Source of the DNA: Tidjanibacter sp.
Lineage (GTDB): Bacteria > Bacteroidota > Bacteroidia > Bacteroidales > Rikenellaceae
Assembly (NCBI GenBank): GCA_017630115.1
Contig: JAGBVY010000159.1
Span: forward strand, 1 to 7,027
Direction: 5' to 3'
DNA length: 7,027 nucleotides
The notes under the pieces are model-generated. The model saw only the letters and a program-made list of their open reading frames with translations, did not search any database and was not told the DNA's origin. How positions within the stretch are numbered: the stretch's first letter is position 1; every line of letters starts with the position of its first letter. Made by a program: the position numbers and the translations under genes. Of the stretch, positions 1-6,160 are shown in pieces.

Positions 1-1414
1 ATTTCGTAGCGGCCTTTTTCATCTTAGCCTCCGAGCCGAGTTTTACAATCTGAGCATCGGTCTGAGCCAACTCAGCAAGTTTCTCATTCTCCCACTGGTC
101 AATAACTTTGCGTACTTCGGCACCGATGTAGTCGTAGCGCAAGTAGGCAAACTGAGCAATGCGGTTGGTAATCCAGAACATAGCCCTATCGTCGTAGGTG
201 AGGATGTTGCCAGTCTGCTCACTCAGACATACGGGCACCTCGGTGGAGCCGCAGTAGATAGGAGTGAGGGGCGAGGTGGCTGCATCGTCGGTGCCAAACC
301 AAATCACACCACCAACAGGGTCGGGCAACTGAGGACGAGCCTGAGCCACAAACCAGAAGCCGGTCTGCTGGGTGGCGATAGCACGCTCCTGAACATACTC
401 CTGGCCATCAACCTCAAAGCCCATAGGCCTCCAACGGTAGGGAACTTTGCTACCACCGGCACCAATGTCGGTGGTCATATCCATAACGGTGCCTTCGTAG
501 TGGTCACGCATCATATCAAACACATCCTTGGGCGAGAGTTTCCTATTGGGTTTCACCCACAAAGGCATACGATTCGATGGGTTGTGCCCCAGAGCGTAAT
601 CCTCATAGGCTTCCATACCATCGGCAAAGCGGCGGAAGAAGCTCCAAACCCTTGCCTCGCAACCACGCATAGCGCTGAAATCCAGAGGAGCATAGGTGTC
701 GCTGAAACTAAATTCCTCGTCGGAGCCGTCATAGAAACCCATCTGGCGAGCAAACGAAATCACATCCTCGGCATAGAGGCAGTTCTCGGGGTCGTTCTTG
801 GGGAAGGTAGTGATGCGGGCGTGGTTGGCGTGAGCCGAAATGTAGCCGTCGGGGATGCGACGTGCCACCCACACAATACCCTTATGCTCAGGGCCTTTGC
901 CAATAAGTTCCATAATCCACACCTCCTCTTTGTCGGCAATGGTAAAGCTCTCGCCGCTGGAAGCATAGCCGTGGGTGTTGGCCAAATCTACAATGCACTC
1001 GATAGCCTCACGAGCTGTTTTTGCACGTTGGAGAGTGATGTAAATGAGCGAACCGTAGTCGATACCACCTTTGGGGTCTTCGAGTTCGGGGCGACCGCCA
1101 TAAGTTGTCTCGCCAATAATGAGCTGATACTCATTCATATTACCAATGGTCGAATAGGTCTGGGCCACCTGAGGAATCTTACCCAAGTAGCGGCTTGTGT
1201 CCCACTCATAGACATCCATCAGCGAGCCTGCCTTCCATTTGCCGGCAGGGGTGTGATAGAGAGCGCCATAGAGTTGGTGCGAGTCGGCTGCATAGGATAC
1301 CATATTGGAACCGTCGGTAGATGCGCCGCGTGTAACAATAAGATTGGTGCAGGCAAGTGCGCTGCTCCACGCCAAAACAAGGGCGAGAAATGATGCAAAA
1401 AGTTTCTTGTTCAT
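1..1414 (-). CDS. Secreted family C69 dipeptidase (Ntn-hydrolase), C-terminus cut by window edge
   Basis: Peptidase family C69 members are Ntn-hydrolase fold dipeptidases that cleave dipeptides and use an N-terminal Cys as nucleophile. Reading from the ATG at 1414, 471 codons stay open to the window edge, so the stop and C-terminus are missing. Residues 1-21 form a signal peptide (MNKK, hydrophobic core, then A-L-A) and Cys22 follows directly, in CTNLIVTRGASTDGSN. Signal peptidase I cleavage would therefore expose the nucleophile. The -3 residue before Cys is Ala, so this is not a classical lipobox. Other family-like blocks are MNEYQL (93-98), ESFTIADKEEVWIME (155-169), and the stretch around residues 200-220 (ARITTFP, then NCLYAEDVISFA). 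It likely acts in the periplasm or outside the cell on diet- or host-derived peptides (inference). A long antisense frame on the plus strand is a shadow. The family call is firm; substrate preference is unknown. Confidence 0.92.
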   Translation of the reverse strand, partial: MNKKLFASFLALVLAWSSALACTNLIVTRGASTDGSNMVSYAADSHQLYGALYHTPAGKWKAGSLMDVYEWDTSRYLGKIPQVAQTYSTIGNMNEYQLIIGETTYGGRPELEDPKGGIDYGSLIYITLQRAKTAREAIECIVDLANTHGYASSGESFTIADKEEVWIMELIGKGPEHKGIVWVARRIPDGYISAHANHARITTFPKNDPENCLYAEDVISFARQMGFYDGSDEEFSFSDTYAPLDFSAMRGCEARVWSFFRRFADGMEAYEDYALGHNPSNRMPLWVKPNRKLSPKDVFDMMRDHYEGTVMDMTTDIGAGGSKVPYRWRPMGFEVDGQEYVQERAIATQQTGFWFVAQARPQLPDPVGGVIWFGTDDAATSPLTPIYCGSTEVPVCLSEQTGNILTYDDRAMFWITNRIAQFAYLRYDYIGAEVRKVIDQWENEKLAELAQTDAQIVKLGSEAKMKKAATK

Positions 1415-1458
1415 TGTTTTTTTGGTATTATAAGTTTTAGTTTTCTTCCAAGAAGAAA

Positions 1459-1491
1459 CAAATATAGAAAATTATCTCTAAATTTGCCAAA
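1459..1491 (-). promoter_or_regulatory. Bacteroidetes-type promoter for the C69 peptidase gene
   Basis: On the minus strand, TATATTTG (1466 down to 1459) matches the Bacteroidetes -7 consensus TAnnTTTG exactly. TTTG (1491 down to 1488) lies 21 bp upstream and matches the -33 element. Transcription would start near 1452, giving a leader of roughly 38 nt before the ATG at 1414. The leader is A-rich with no clear Shine-Dalgarno sequence, as is usual in this phylum. Both boxes are seen directly; promoter activity is inferred. Confidence 0.7.
1479..1486 (+). promoter_or_regulatory. Candidate -7 element for yggS
   Basis: TAAATTTG on the plus strand fits TAnnTTTG and lies 19 bp before the yggS ATG at 1506, which would leave a leader of only about 12-14 nt. 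I find no TTTG at the expected -33 distance (about 1455-1460), so the promoter would be weak or depend on another factor. The box sits inside the spacer of the facing C69 promoter, so the two sites could not easily be occupied at once. Confidence 0.4.
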
Positions 1492-1505
1492 CAAACCACA
1501 ACAAA

Positions 1506-2165
1506 ATGAGCATAAAGCAACAAATATCCCATCTTCACACCACCCTACCCCAAGGAGTAACACTTGTGGCTGTGTCGAAATTCCATCCTGCTGAGGCCAT
1601 ACGCGAAGCCTACGATGCAGGCCAACGCATCTTTGGTGAGAGTCGTCCTCAGGAGATGGCTGCCAAAGTAGCAGTTTTGCCCAACGACATCCAGTGGCAT
1701 ATGATTGGCCACCTGCAAACCAATAAGGTGAAGATGATTGCCCCCTTTGTGTCGCTCATTCACTCGGTCGATAGCGAAAAGTTGGTGGCAGAAATCAACC
1801 GTCAGGCCGAGAAGAATCAGCGCACAATAGAGATTCTCTTTGAAGTCCACTTGGCCGAGGATGAAACTAAGAGCGGTTGGAACGCCAATGAGTTGCGCGA
1901 TTTCATCTCTTCGGGAGCAATGGAGCAATACCCATTTGTGCTCGTTCGAGGTCTTATGACCATTGGTACCCTCACAGATGATATTGAACTCAATAAGTGT
2001 GAGTTTCGCCAGCTGAAAGCTATGTTCGACCAACTGCAACCCTACTTTGGAGCGGAGTTCGACACACTCTCTATGGGTATGACATCCGACTACTGCGAGG
2101 CGATAGAGTGTGGCAGTACGATGGTGCGAATTGGCTCAATGATTTTCGGCGAGCGAGTATATTAA
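1506..2165 (+). CDS. yggS: YggS/PROSC family pyridoxal-phosphate homeostasis protein
   Basis: This 219-residue protein has the normal length for the YggS/YBL036C/PROSC family. These are cytoplasmic single-domain proteins with the alanine-racemase type III TIM-barrel fold; they bind PLP and buffer its level but have no known catalytic activity. The PLP lysine is K25 in VAVSK. Further signatures are FGESRPQE (43-50), WHMIGHLQTNKVK (64-76), RGLMTIGTL (148-156), and the C-terminal block 188-217 with SMGMTSD, GSTMVRIG and IFGER, which includes the phosphate-binding residues. The ATG at 1506 is the only reasonable start; its leader is A-rich with no Shine-Dalgarno. The gene stands alone, divergent from the C69 peptidase and convergent with the M23 gene, and ends in a strong terminator. 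Nothing looks truncated or replaced. Confidence 0.96.
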   Translation: MSIKQQISHLHTTLPQGVTLVAVSKFHPAEAIREAYDAGQRIFGESRPQEMAAKVAVLPNDIQWHMIGHLQTNKVKMIAPFVSLIHSVDSEKLVAEINRQAEKNQRTIEILFEVHLAEDETKSGWNANELRDFISSGAMEQYPFVLVRGLMTIGTLTDDIELNKCEFRQLKAMFDQLQPYFGAEFDTLSMGMTSDYCEAIECGSTMVRIGSMIFGERVY

Positions 2166-2175
2166 ACCTCAAAGC

Positions 2176-2205
2176 AAAGGGTCGGAGAATTTCCGACCTT
2201 TTTTT
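2176..2205 (+). terminator. Intrinsic terminator of yggS, possibly bidirectional
   Basis: GGTCGGA (2180-2186) pairs with TCCGACC (2192-2198) around a 5-nt loop, GAATT. The stem can be extended by G-T and A-T pairs, and a run of seven T (2199-2205) follows. It begins 11 bp after the yggS stop at 2165. It lies in the 47-bp convergent gap, just beyond the stop of the M23 gene at 2213, so the same hairpin could end the minus-strand operon. On that strand, however, the trailing sequence (CTTTGCTTTGAGGTTT) is a weaker U-tract. Confidence 0.88.
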
Positions 2206-2212
2206 CCTGCAA

Positions 2213-3247
2213 CTACTTCACTCTCAGGCGTTGGCCTATGCGTATAGGTGTAGAACTCTTTATTCCGTTAAGACGGCATATTGCCCCCACCGTAGTGCCA
2301 TATTTGGCAGCAATTTTTGAGAGGTTATCGCCCGACTTCACCTTATAATAAATTGCATCGTTCACTGTGGTGCGAGGCTTGGAGGCTGCCTTTTCGAGGT
2401 TGCTGACAATTTCCTCCGAGGAGAGCGTATTGCCCTGCTTATCTACAAACATATCGCTCATATCCTCTGCCTCATCCTCTTCGAGCGCCTCGGTGAGTTT
2501 CGACGAAACATTAAAATACCCCCTTTCGAGCACAAAGTTTTGCCATTTAAGTTCGCCCGTTGAGAAATCGATAATGCGCTCAGGGTCGAATGTTAGGTCG
2601 GCATATCGCACCTCAAAGTGGAGGTGTGGGCCACGACTGCGACCAGTGTTGCCACCATAACCAATCACCTGACCTGCAACCACATAGTCGTTCACATCAA
2701 CATTTAGTTTACACAAGTGGCCATAGTAGGTTTCCAGGCCGTTGGGGTGACGCAAAATCACCAAATAGCCGTAGCCGCCGGAGTTGTAGCGGGCGTAGCG
2801 CACCTTACCCTCGAAAGTGGCATAAATAGGCTCTCCCGTAGGCAGACCTATGTCAATTCCCTTGTGCATTCCTCGGCCTCGTGGCCCATAGCGCGACGAC
2901 ACCCTACCCAAAACAGGTGCGTGGTAGTCGGCAAGCGAGGCCACAAGCTCTATCTCCATACTCTCGGGGATGTCGCTGATTTTCACATCGCGGTAGGCAA
3001 ATACCTGATTGGTGACCCAATTATTTTGGAACACATCAGACCTAAGAACCTCGTCATAATCAGTCAGATAGTACTCCCAAGTATTGTTGGTAAAAGTAAT
3101 GATTTTAACGCGTGGATTGGCCGTATTGAGCGTGTCAATTGGATAGGCCGGCAGCTCTTCGAGCGTATATTTACGCTGCGCCACCGAGGGTAATGCCACC
3201 CCCAGCGCACCAATCACAAACGCAATATACAACCAACAACGACGCAT
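2213..3247 (-). CDS. Exported M23 (LytM-type) zinc endopeptidase with C-terminal LysM domain
   Basis: This is a predicted periplasmic peptidoglycan hydrolase of 344 residues from the chosen ATG at 3247. Residues 1-24 form a signal peptide (MRR, hydrophobic core, ending PSVAQ). Residues about 25-107 are an N-terminal region I cannot name. The M23 domain (about 109-225) carries all expected residues: H128 and D132 in HKGID, H177 in YYGHL, and H208/H210 in GPHLHFE. By family precedent H128, D132 and H210 bind zinc, and H177 and H208 are catalytic, so it should be an active enzyme. An acidic linker (about 251-290) leads to one LysM domain (about 300-343; YKVKSGDNLSKIAAKYGTT), which binds glycan. 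An in-frame ATG at 3277 would add 10 residues and overlap the upstream stop. I prefer 3247 because it lies 10 bp after that stop, has AAGGTG upstream, and gives a compact signal peptide. It is probably the last gene of the operon. Confidence 0.92.
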   Translation of the reverse strand: MRRCWLYIAFVIGALGVALPSVAQRKYTLEELPAYPIDTLNTANPRVKIITFTNNTWEYYLTDYDEVLRSDVFQNNWVTNQVFAYRDVKISDIPESMEIELVASLADYHAPVLGRVSSRYGPRGRGMHKGIDIGLPTGEPIYATFEGKVRYARYNSGGYGYLVILRHPNGLETYYGHLCKLNVDVNDYVVAGQVIGYGGNTGRSRGPHLHFEVRYADLTFDPERIIDFSTGELKWQNFVLERGYFNVSSKLTEALEEDEAEDMSDMFVDKQGNTLSSEEIVSNLEKAASKPRTTVNDAIYYKVKSGDNLSKIAAKYGTTVGAICRLNGIKSSTPIRIGQRLRVK

Positions 3248-3257
3248 AAACAACACC

Positions 3258-3836
3258 TTAGATGTCATTTTCACCAATCAAACGGGCAGCCTCGTTGAGT
3301 TGCTGATAGAACTCTTCGCCAAAAGCCCTCTGGATAGGCTCCCTTAATGCCTCATAGACCTTCACACCGTTGCGCTTACCACAGGCAAAAGCACAACGAC
3401 AAATATCCCAACGATGAAGATTAAGACCATAAGTGCCGTTCGAAAAACGCTTCACACGGATGGGATAGAGGTGGCAGGAGATGGGTTTTTTGAAGGTGGT
3501 TTTGCCGTCACGATAGGCCTTTTCTATCGCACACAGCGTAAGACCATTTTCGCACACCGAGTAGGCACACTCAGCCTCATTGACGAGCGGAGTGCAGTAG
3601 TCGCCATCTTCATCGACATACATAAAGCCCTCACGTTCAATTACCTCCCTACCCTCAGGAGTCATATAGTCTTTGTAGTTATCCCACTCCTCTTCGAGCA
3701 CATCGACTTCATCAATGTCGAGCGGAGCGCCTGCATTTCCCTCCACGCAGCACTCGCCCTTACACTCATCCAATGGACAGCAGAACTCCTCGGTAAGAAT
3801 CTCTGTGGAGAGAATCTTATCGTCAATCTCTATCAT
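3258..3836 (-). CDS. DUF3109 family cysteine-rich protein
   Basis: This 192-residue cytoplasmic protein has no signal peptide or membrane segment and matches the DUF3109 family, common in Bacteroidetes; its function is not established. Thirteen cysteines are visible: 19, 20, 25, 29 and 30 in the CC..CKGECC cluster, 81, 90, 95 and 102 in the middle, C121 in ISCHLYPIR, and 146, 148 and 152 in CRCAFAC. The CKGxCC and CHLYP elements resemble the CxxCxxCC zinc/iron-chelating (YkgJ-like) families, so metal or Fe-S binding is a reasonable inference. I chose the ATG at 3836 because it overlaps the ddl stop as ATGA, which suggests translational coupling, and because family members begin with a similar MIxIDD. 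A start four codons earlier at 3848 is possible. The M23 gene follows about 10 bp later. Confidence 0.88.
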   Translation of the reverse strand: MIEIDDKILSTEILTEEFCCPLDECKGECCVEGNAGAPLDIDEVDVLEEEWDNYKDYMTPEGREVIEREGFMYVDEDGDYCTPLVNEAECAYSVCENGLTLCAIEKAYRDGKTTFKKPISCHLYPIRVKRFSNGTYGLNLHRWDICRCAFACGKRNGVKVYEALREPIQRAFGEEFYQQLNEAARLIGENDI

Positions 3837-4825
3837 TGATTGCCACATAGCGTATCCTCAATTACAAGGTTCAACACCTCGGTCATAGTCATTCCGGCAG
3901 CTCTAATCTGCTTTGGGACAATACTACCGCTGCTCATTCCGGGGATGGTGTTTATCTCAATAAGATAGGGCTCGCCCTCGGGAGTAACAATAAAATCGAC
4001 CCTTGCAAGTCCTTTGCAACGACAAGCCTTATATGCTGCTACGGTCATCTGATTGAGCTTTTCAGCCACCTCTGGGGCGATGTCGGCCGGGGTAATTTCA
4101 TCGCTCATTCCTGCGGTATATTTGGCCTCGTAGTCGAAAAATTCGTTCTTGGCCACGACCTCTGTTATGGGGAACAGATACTCCCTCTCGGCTGTAATAA
4201 GGATGCCACAGGCCATCTCACGACCCACAATACACTCCTCCACCAACACCTCGGGGCTTTCATCAAAAGCCTTAAATATAGCCTCTGGCAACTCCTCGGC
4301 GCTCTTCACCTTCGTCACACCACAGCTGCTACCACTTGCATTGGGCTTAACAAACAGTGGCAAACCCAATTCAGCCACAATAGCCTCGGGAGCAATCCAG
4401 TCCTCCTCACGCAGAAGCATACCTTTTGCCAAGCCCACACCCGTGTCAGCCACAGCCCTTTTGGTGGAAATCTTGTCAAAGGTAATCACCGACGAAACCA
4501 TATCGCACGACGAGAATGGAATCTTCATCATCTCCAAGTAGCCTTGCAAGTGGCCATCCTCGCCCGGGGTACCGTGAATCATTATGTAGGCGTAGTCGAA
4601 ATAGATGGTTTTATCAAAATCCAATGGGAGCGAAAAGTCGTTCAGGTCGATATAGAACTCCTGATCACCCTCACGATAGATAAAATTGCGACCACATACA
4701 TCAATAAGCCACACATTGTAGCGTTCCTTATCGAAGGCCTCGGCTACCTGTGCGGCACTTTGGAGGGCAATCTCTCGCTCGGAAGAGTTGCCTCCTGCCA
4801 AAAGTGCAATGTTATATTTTCTCAT
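3833..4825 (-). CDS. ddl: D-alanine--D-alanine ligase
   Basis: This ATP-grasp enzyme joins two D-alanines to make the dipeptide that ends the peptidoglycan stem peptide. It has 330 residues from the ATG at 4825. Visible motifs in order: GGNSSERE (11-18; E16 aligns with the substrate-binding Glu of E. coli DdlB), HGTPGEDG (84-91), FVKP with the ATP lysine K160, the GSSCGV loop (165-170), DYEAKY (231-236), RVDF (275-278), and EINTIPGMSSGS (290-301), which supplies metal and phosphate ligands. The Tyr-containing DYEAKY loop, with no VanA-like His change, points to D-Ala rather than D-lactate as the second substrate. A TTG at 4885 opens a longer frame but would overlap nadD by 47 bp and add a non-homologous N-terminus, so I reject it. 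The ATG at 4825 lies 13 bp after the nadD stop, with a purine-rich GAAAGAG before it. The stop overlaps the next start as ATGA. Confidence 0.96.
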   Translation of the reverse strand: MRKYNIALLAGGNSSEREIALQSAAQVAEAFDKERYNVWLIDVCGRNFIYREGDQEFYIDLNDFSLPLDFDKTIYFDYAYIMIHGTPGEDGHLQGYLEMMKIPFSSCDMVSSVITFDKISTKRAVADTGVGLAKGMLLREEDWIAPEAIVAELGLPLFVKPNASGSSCGVTKVKSAEELPEAIFKAFDESPEVLVEECIVGREMACGILITAEREYLFPITEVVAKNEFFDYEAKYTAGMSDEITPADIAPEVAEKLNQMTVAAYKACRCKGLARVDFIVTPEGEPYLIEINTIPGMSSGSIVPKQIRAAGMTMTEVLNLVIEDTLCGNQ

Positions 4826-4838
4826 TTCTCTTTCAAAA

Positions 4839-5588
4839 CTATGGATTGTAGTAATCTTTGTGACGGAAGGCCAAAATATCCTCAATCATTTCGAGCCATT
4901 GTGCAGCCTCCTCGTTGGACGAATCGAGGCGCAAAACCGCTCCGAAGTGGTTTTTGGCAGGGCCAAACTCACTACGGGCAAAAGCCTCCTTGCCCAAAGC
5001 TAACTCTTTTTCAATATCTTGTTGCATATATAATTTGTGTTGTTTTATATATTGTCCTACTTTTTCGGGGAGCATAGACTTCCACTCCTCCCCTCTGGCA
5101 ATAGCCTCTCTGACCTGTGTAGAGGAGATGTTTAGTCGTGGAGCTTCGGAGAGCATAACGAAAGGCTCGCCAAAACTATCGTGCTCATTGCGAGGATAAA
5201 TCAGAATCTTATTCTCACTTACAAGCCTTGCCCCCTGGCGCCAAGTAGCAATCGTAGCGGCCACGTCGCCCCCCCCAAAAATAGCAAACTCTCGTTCGGG
5301 ATAGAGCCTTCTTAGATGGTCAATCGTGCAGACCGTATAGGATGGACGTGGTAGCGAAAATTCCACATCACACACCTCTACTCCCGCTACCTCTTCAACA
5401 GCCTCTCGCACCATAGCCAAACGTGCTTGTTCGGGCGCAAGATCGGCCACTTTTTTATGAGGATTCTGGGGCGACACCACCATCCACACCTCGTCGGCAA
5501 ACCCCTCACGCACAACATATTCAGCCACAGCAACGTGACCTTTATGTGGCGGATTAAACGAGCCGAAATAGAGTGCCGTAAGTCCCAT
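4839..5588 (-). CDS. nadD: Nicotinate-nucleotide adenylyltransferase with a C-terminal TPR-like extension
   Basis: NadD transfers AMP from ATP to nicotinate mononucleotide, making deamido-NAD in cytoplasmic NAD synthesis. Residues 1-187 are a complete catalytic domain: GSFNPPHKGH (9-18, with the HxGH nucleotidyltransferase motif), SPQNPHK (39-45), RPSYT (81-85), GGGD (105-108) with W116, and ISSTQVR (154-160). Typical NadD proteins end near KQHKLY (182-187). Here the frame continues from M188 for 62 residues with one TPR-like repeat (about G199-S223: G, F, F, A, F, L-D-S at TPR spacing) and ends FRHKDYYNP. This looks like an in-frame fusion with a small gene. I chose the ATG at 5588, 8 bp after the gmk stop; the longer frame from 5603 starts with TTG inside gmk. 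A run of eight G on the coding strand (5269-5276) encodes the GGGD segment. Confidence 0.94.
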   Translation of the reverse strand: MGLTALYFGSFNPPHKGHVAVAEYVVREGFADEVWMVVSPQNPHKKVADLAPEQARLAMVREAVEEVAGVEVCDVEFSLPRPSYTVCTIDHLRRLYPEREFAIFGGGDVAATIATWRQGARLVSENKILIYPRNEHDSFGEPFVMLSEAPRLNISSTQVREAIARGEEWKSMLPEKVGQYIKQHKLYMQQDIEKELALGKEAFARSEFGPAKNHFGAVLRLDSSNEEAAQWLEMIEDILAFRHKDYYNP

Positions 5589-5596
5589 ATCTATTT

Positions 5597-6160
5597 TTAG
5601 CAAGCAATAAACTCTCCCACCACTTCGGCAACCCTCTCAACTGCCTCTTCGAGGTTGTCATTGACCACAACAACGTCAAACCTGTCGGCATACCCAAGCT
5701 CCTCGCCGGCCTTTGCCAAACGTTGCTCAATCTTTTCGGGAGAGTCGGTAGCCCTACCTACGAGCCTATTACGCAACTCCTCAATCGAGGGGGGCATAAT
5801 AAATACGGAGAGCGCATCTTGGCCAAAAATATCTTTCAACCTCACGCCACCCTTAACATCCACATCAAACAAAATGGTGTGACCTTTGCTCCATATACGT
5901 TCCAACTCGCTACGCAGAGTGCCGTACTTCGTGCCGGCATAAACCTCCTCCCATTCGACAAAAGCATCCTCCTCAATTTTGCGGTCAAATTCCTCGGCCG
6001 AAAGGAAGTAGTAATCTTGCCCATTTTGCTCCACTCCACGAGGCTGGCGCGAAGTGGCCGAAACCGAAAATTCCAACCCCTCAATACTGCTCATCAGACG
6101 ACGCACAATTGTGGTTTTGCCCGACCCCGAAGGAGCGGAAAAAATAATCAGCTTTCCCAT
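5597..6160 (-). CDS. gmk: Guanylate kinase
   Basis: Gmk phosphorylates GMP to GDP with ATP and feeds GTP and dGTP pools in the cytoplasm. The 187-residue length is normal for the bacterial enzyme. The P-loop is SAPSGSGKTT (8-17). The GMP-binding region includes SATSRQPRGVE (34-44) and YYF (50-52), then EVYAGTKYGT (71-80). FDVDVKGG (98-105) follows, and the lid holds RATDSPEKIEQRL near 136-148. The ATG at 6160 follows the yicC stop with no gap (TAAATG), so it is probably translated from the same message by reinitiation or coupling. The yicC-gmk pairing is widespread in bacteria and supports both calls. Nothing is missing. Confidence 0.97.
   Translation of the reverse strand: MGKLIIFSAPSGSGKTTIVRRLMSSIEGLEFSVSATSRQPRGVEQNGQDYYFLSAEEFDRKIEEDAFVEWEEVYAGTKYGTLRSELERIWSKGHTILFDVDVKGGVRLKDIFGQDALSVFIMPPSIEELRNRLVGRATDSPEKIEQRLAKAGEELGYADRFDVVVVNDNLEEAVERVAEVVGEFIAC

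Noticed and set aside
500..1393. 297-codon open frame on the plus strand
   Set aside because: It lies fully antisense to the C69 peptidase, whose frame shows a signal peptide, nucleophile Cys and family motifs. The plus-strand translation has no recognisable motif and follows from codon bias of the real gene.
1545..2039. 164-codon minus-strand frame
   Set aside because: It is antisense to yggS, which matches its family along its whole length; this frame shows no domain and has no plausible start context.
2717..3193. 158-codon plus-strand frame, with neighbouring plus-strand frames at 2367-2829
   Set aside because: They are antisense to the M23 catalytic domain and linker and are shadows.
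4826..4885. Upstream TTG extension of ddl
   Set aside because: It would overlap nadD by 47 bp and add 20 residues unlike Ddl N-termini; the ATG at 4825 gives the expected MRKYNIALLAGG start.
4544..5077. 177-codon plus-strand frame spanning the ddl-nadD junction
   Set aside because: It is antisense to two well-supported genes and has no motifs.
2470..5660. Recurrent CCTCTTCGAG words
   Set aside because: They lie in coding sequence at Leu-Glu-Glu-type codons and are unevenly spaced; this is codon bias, not a repeat family or binding-site array.
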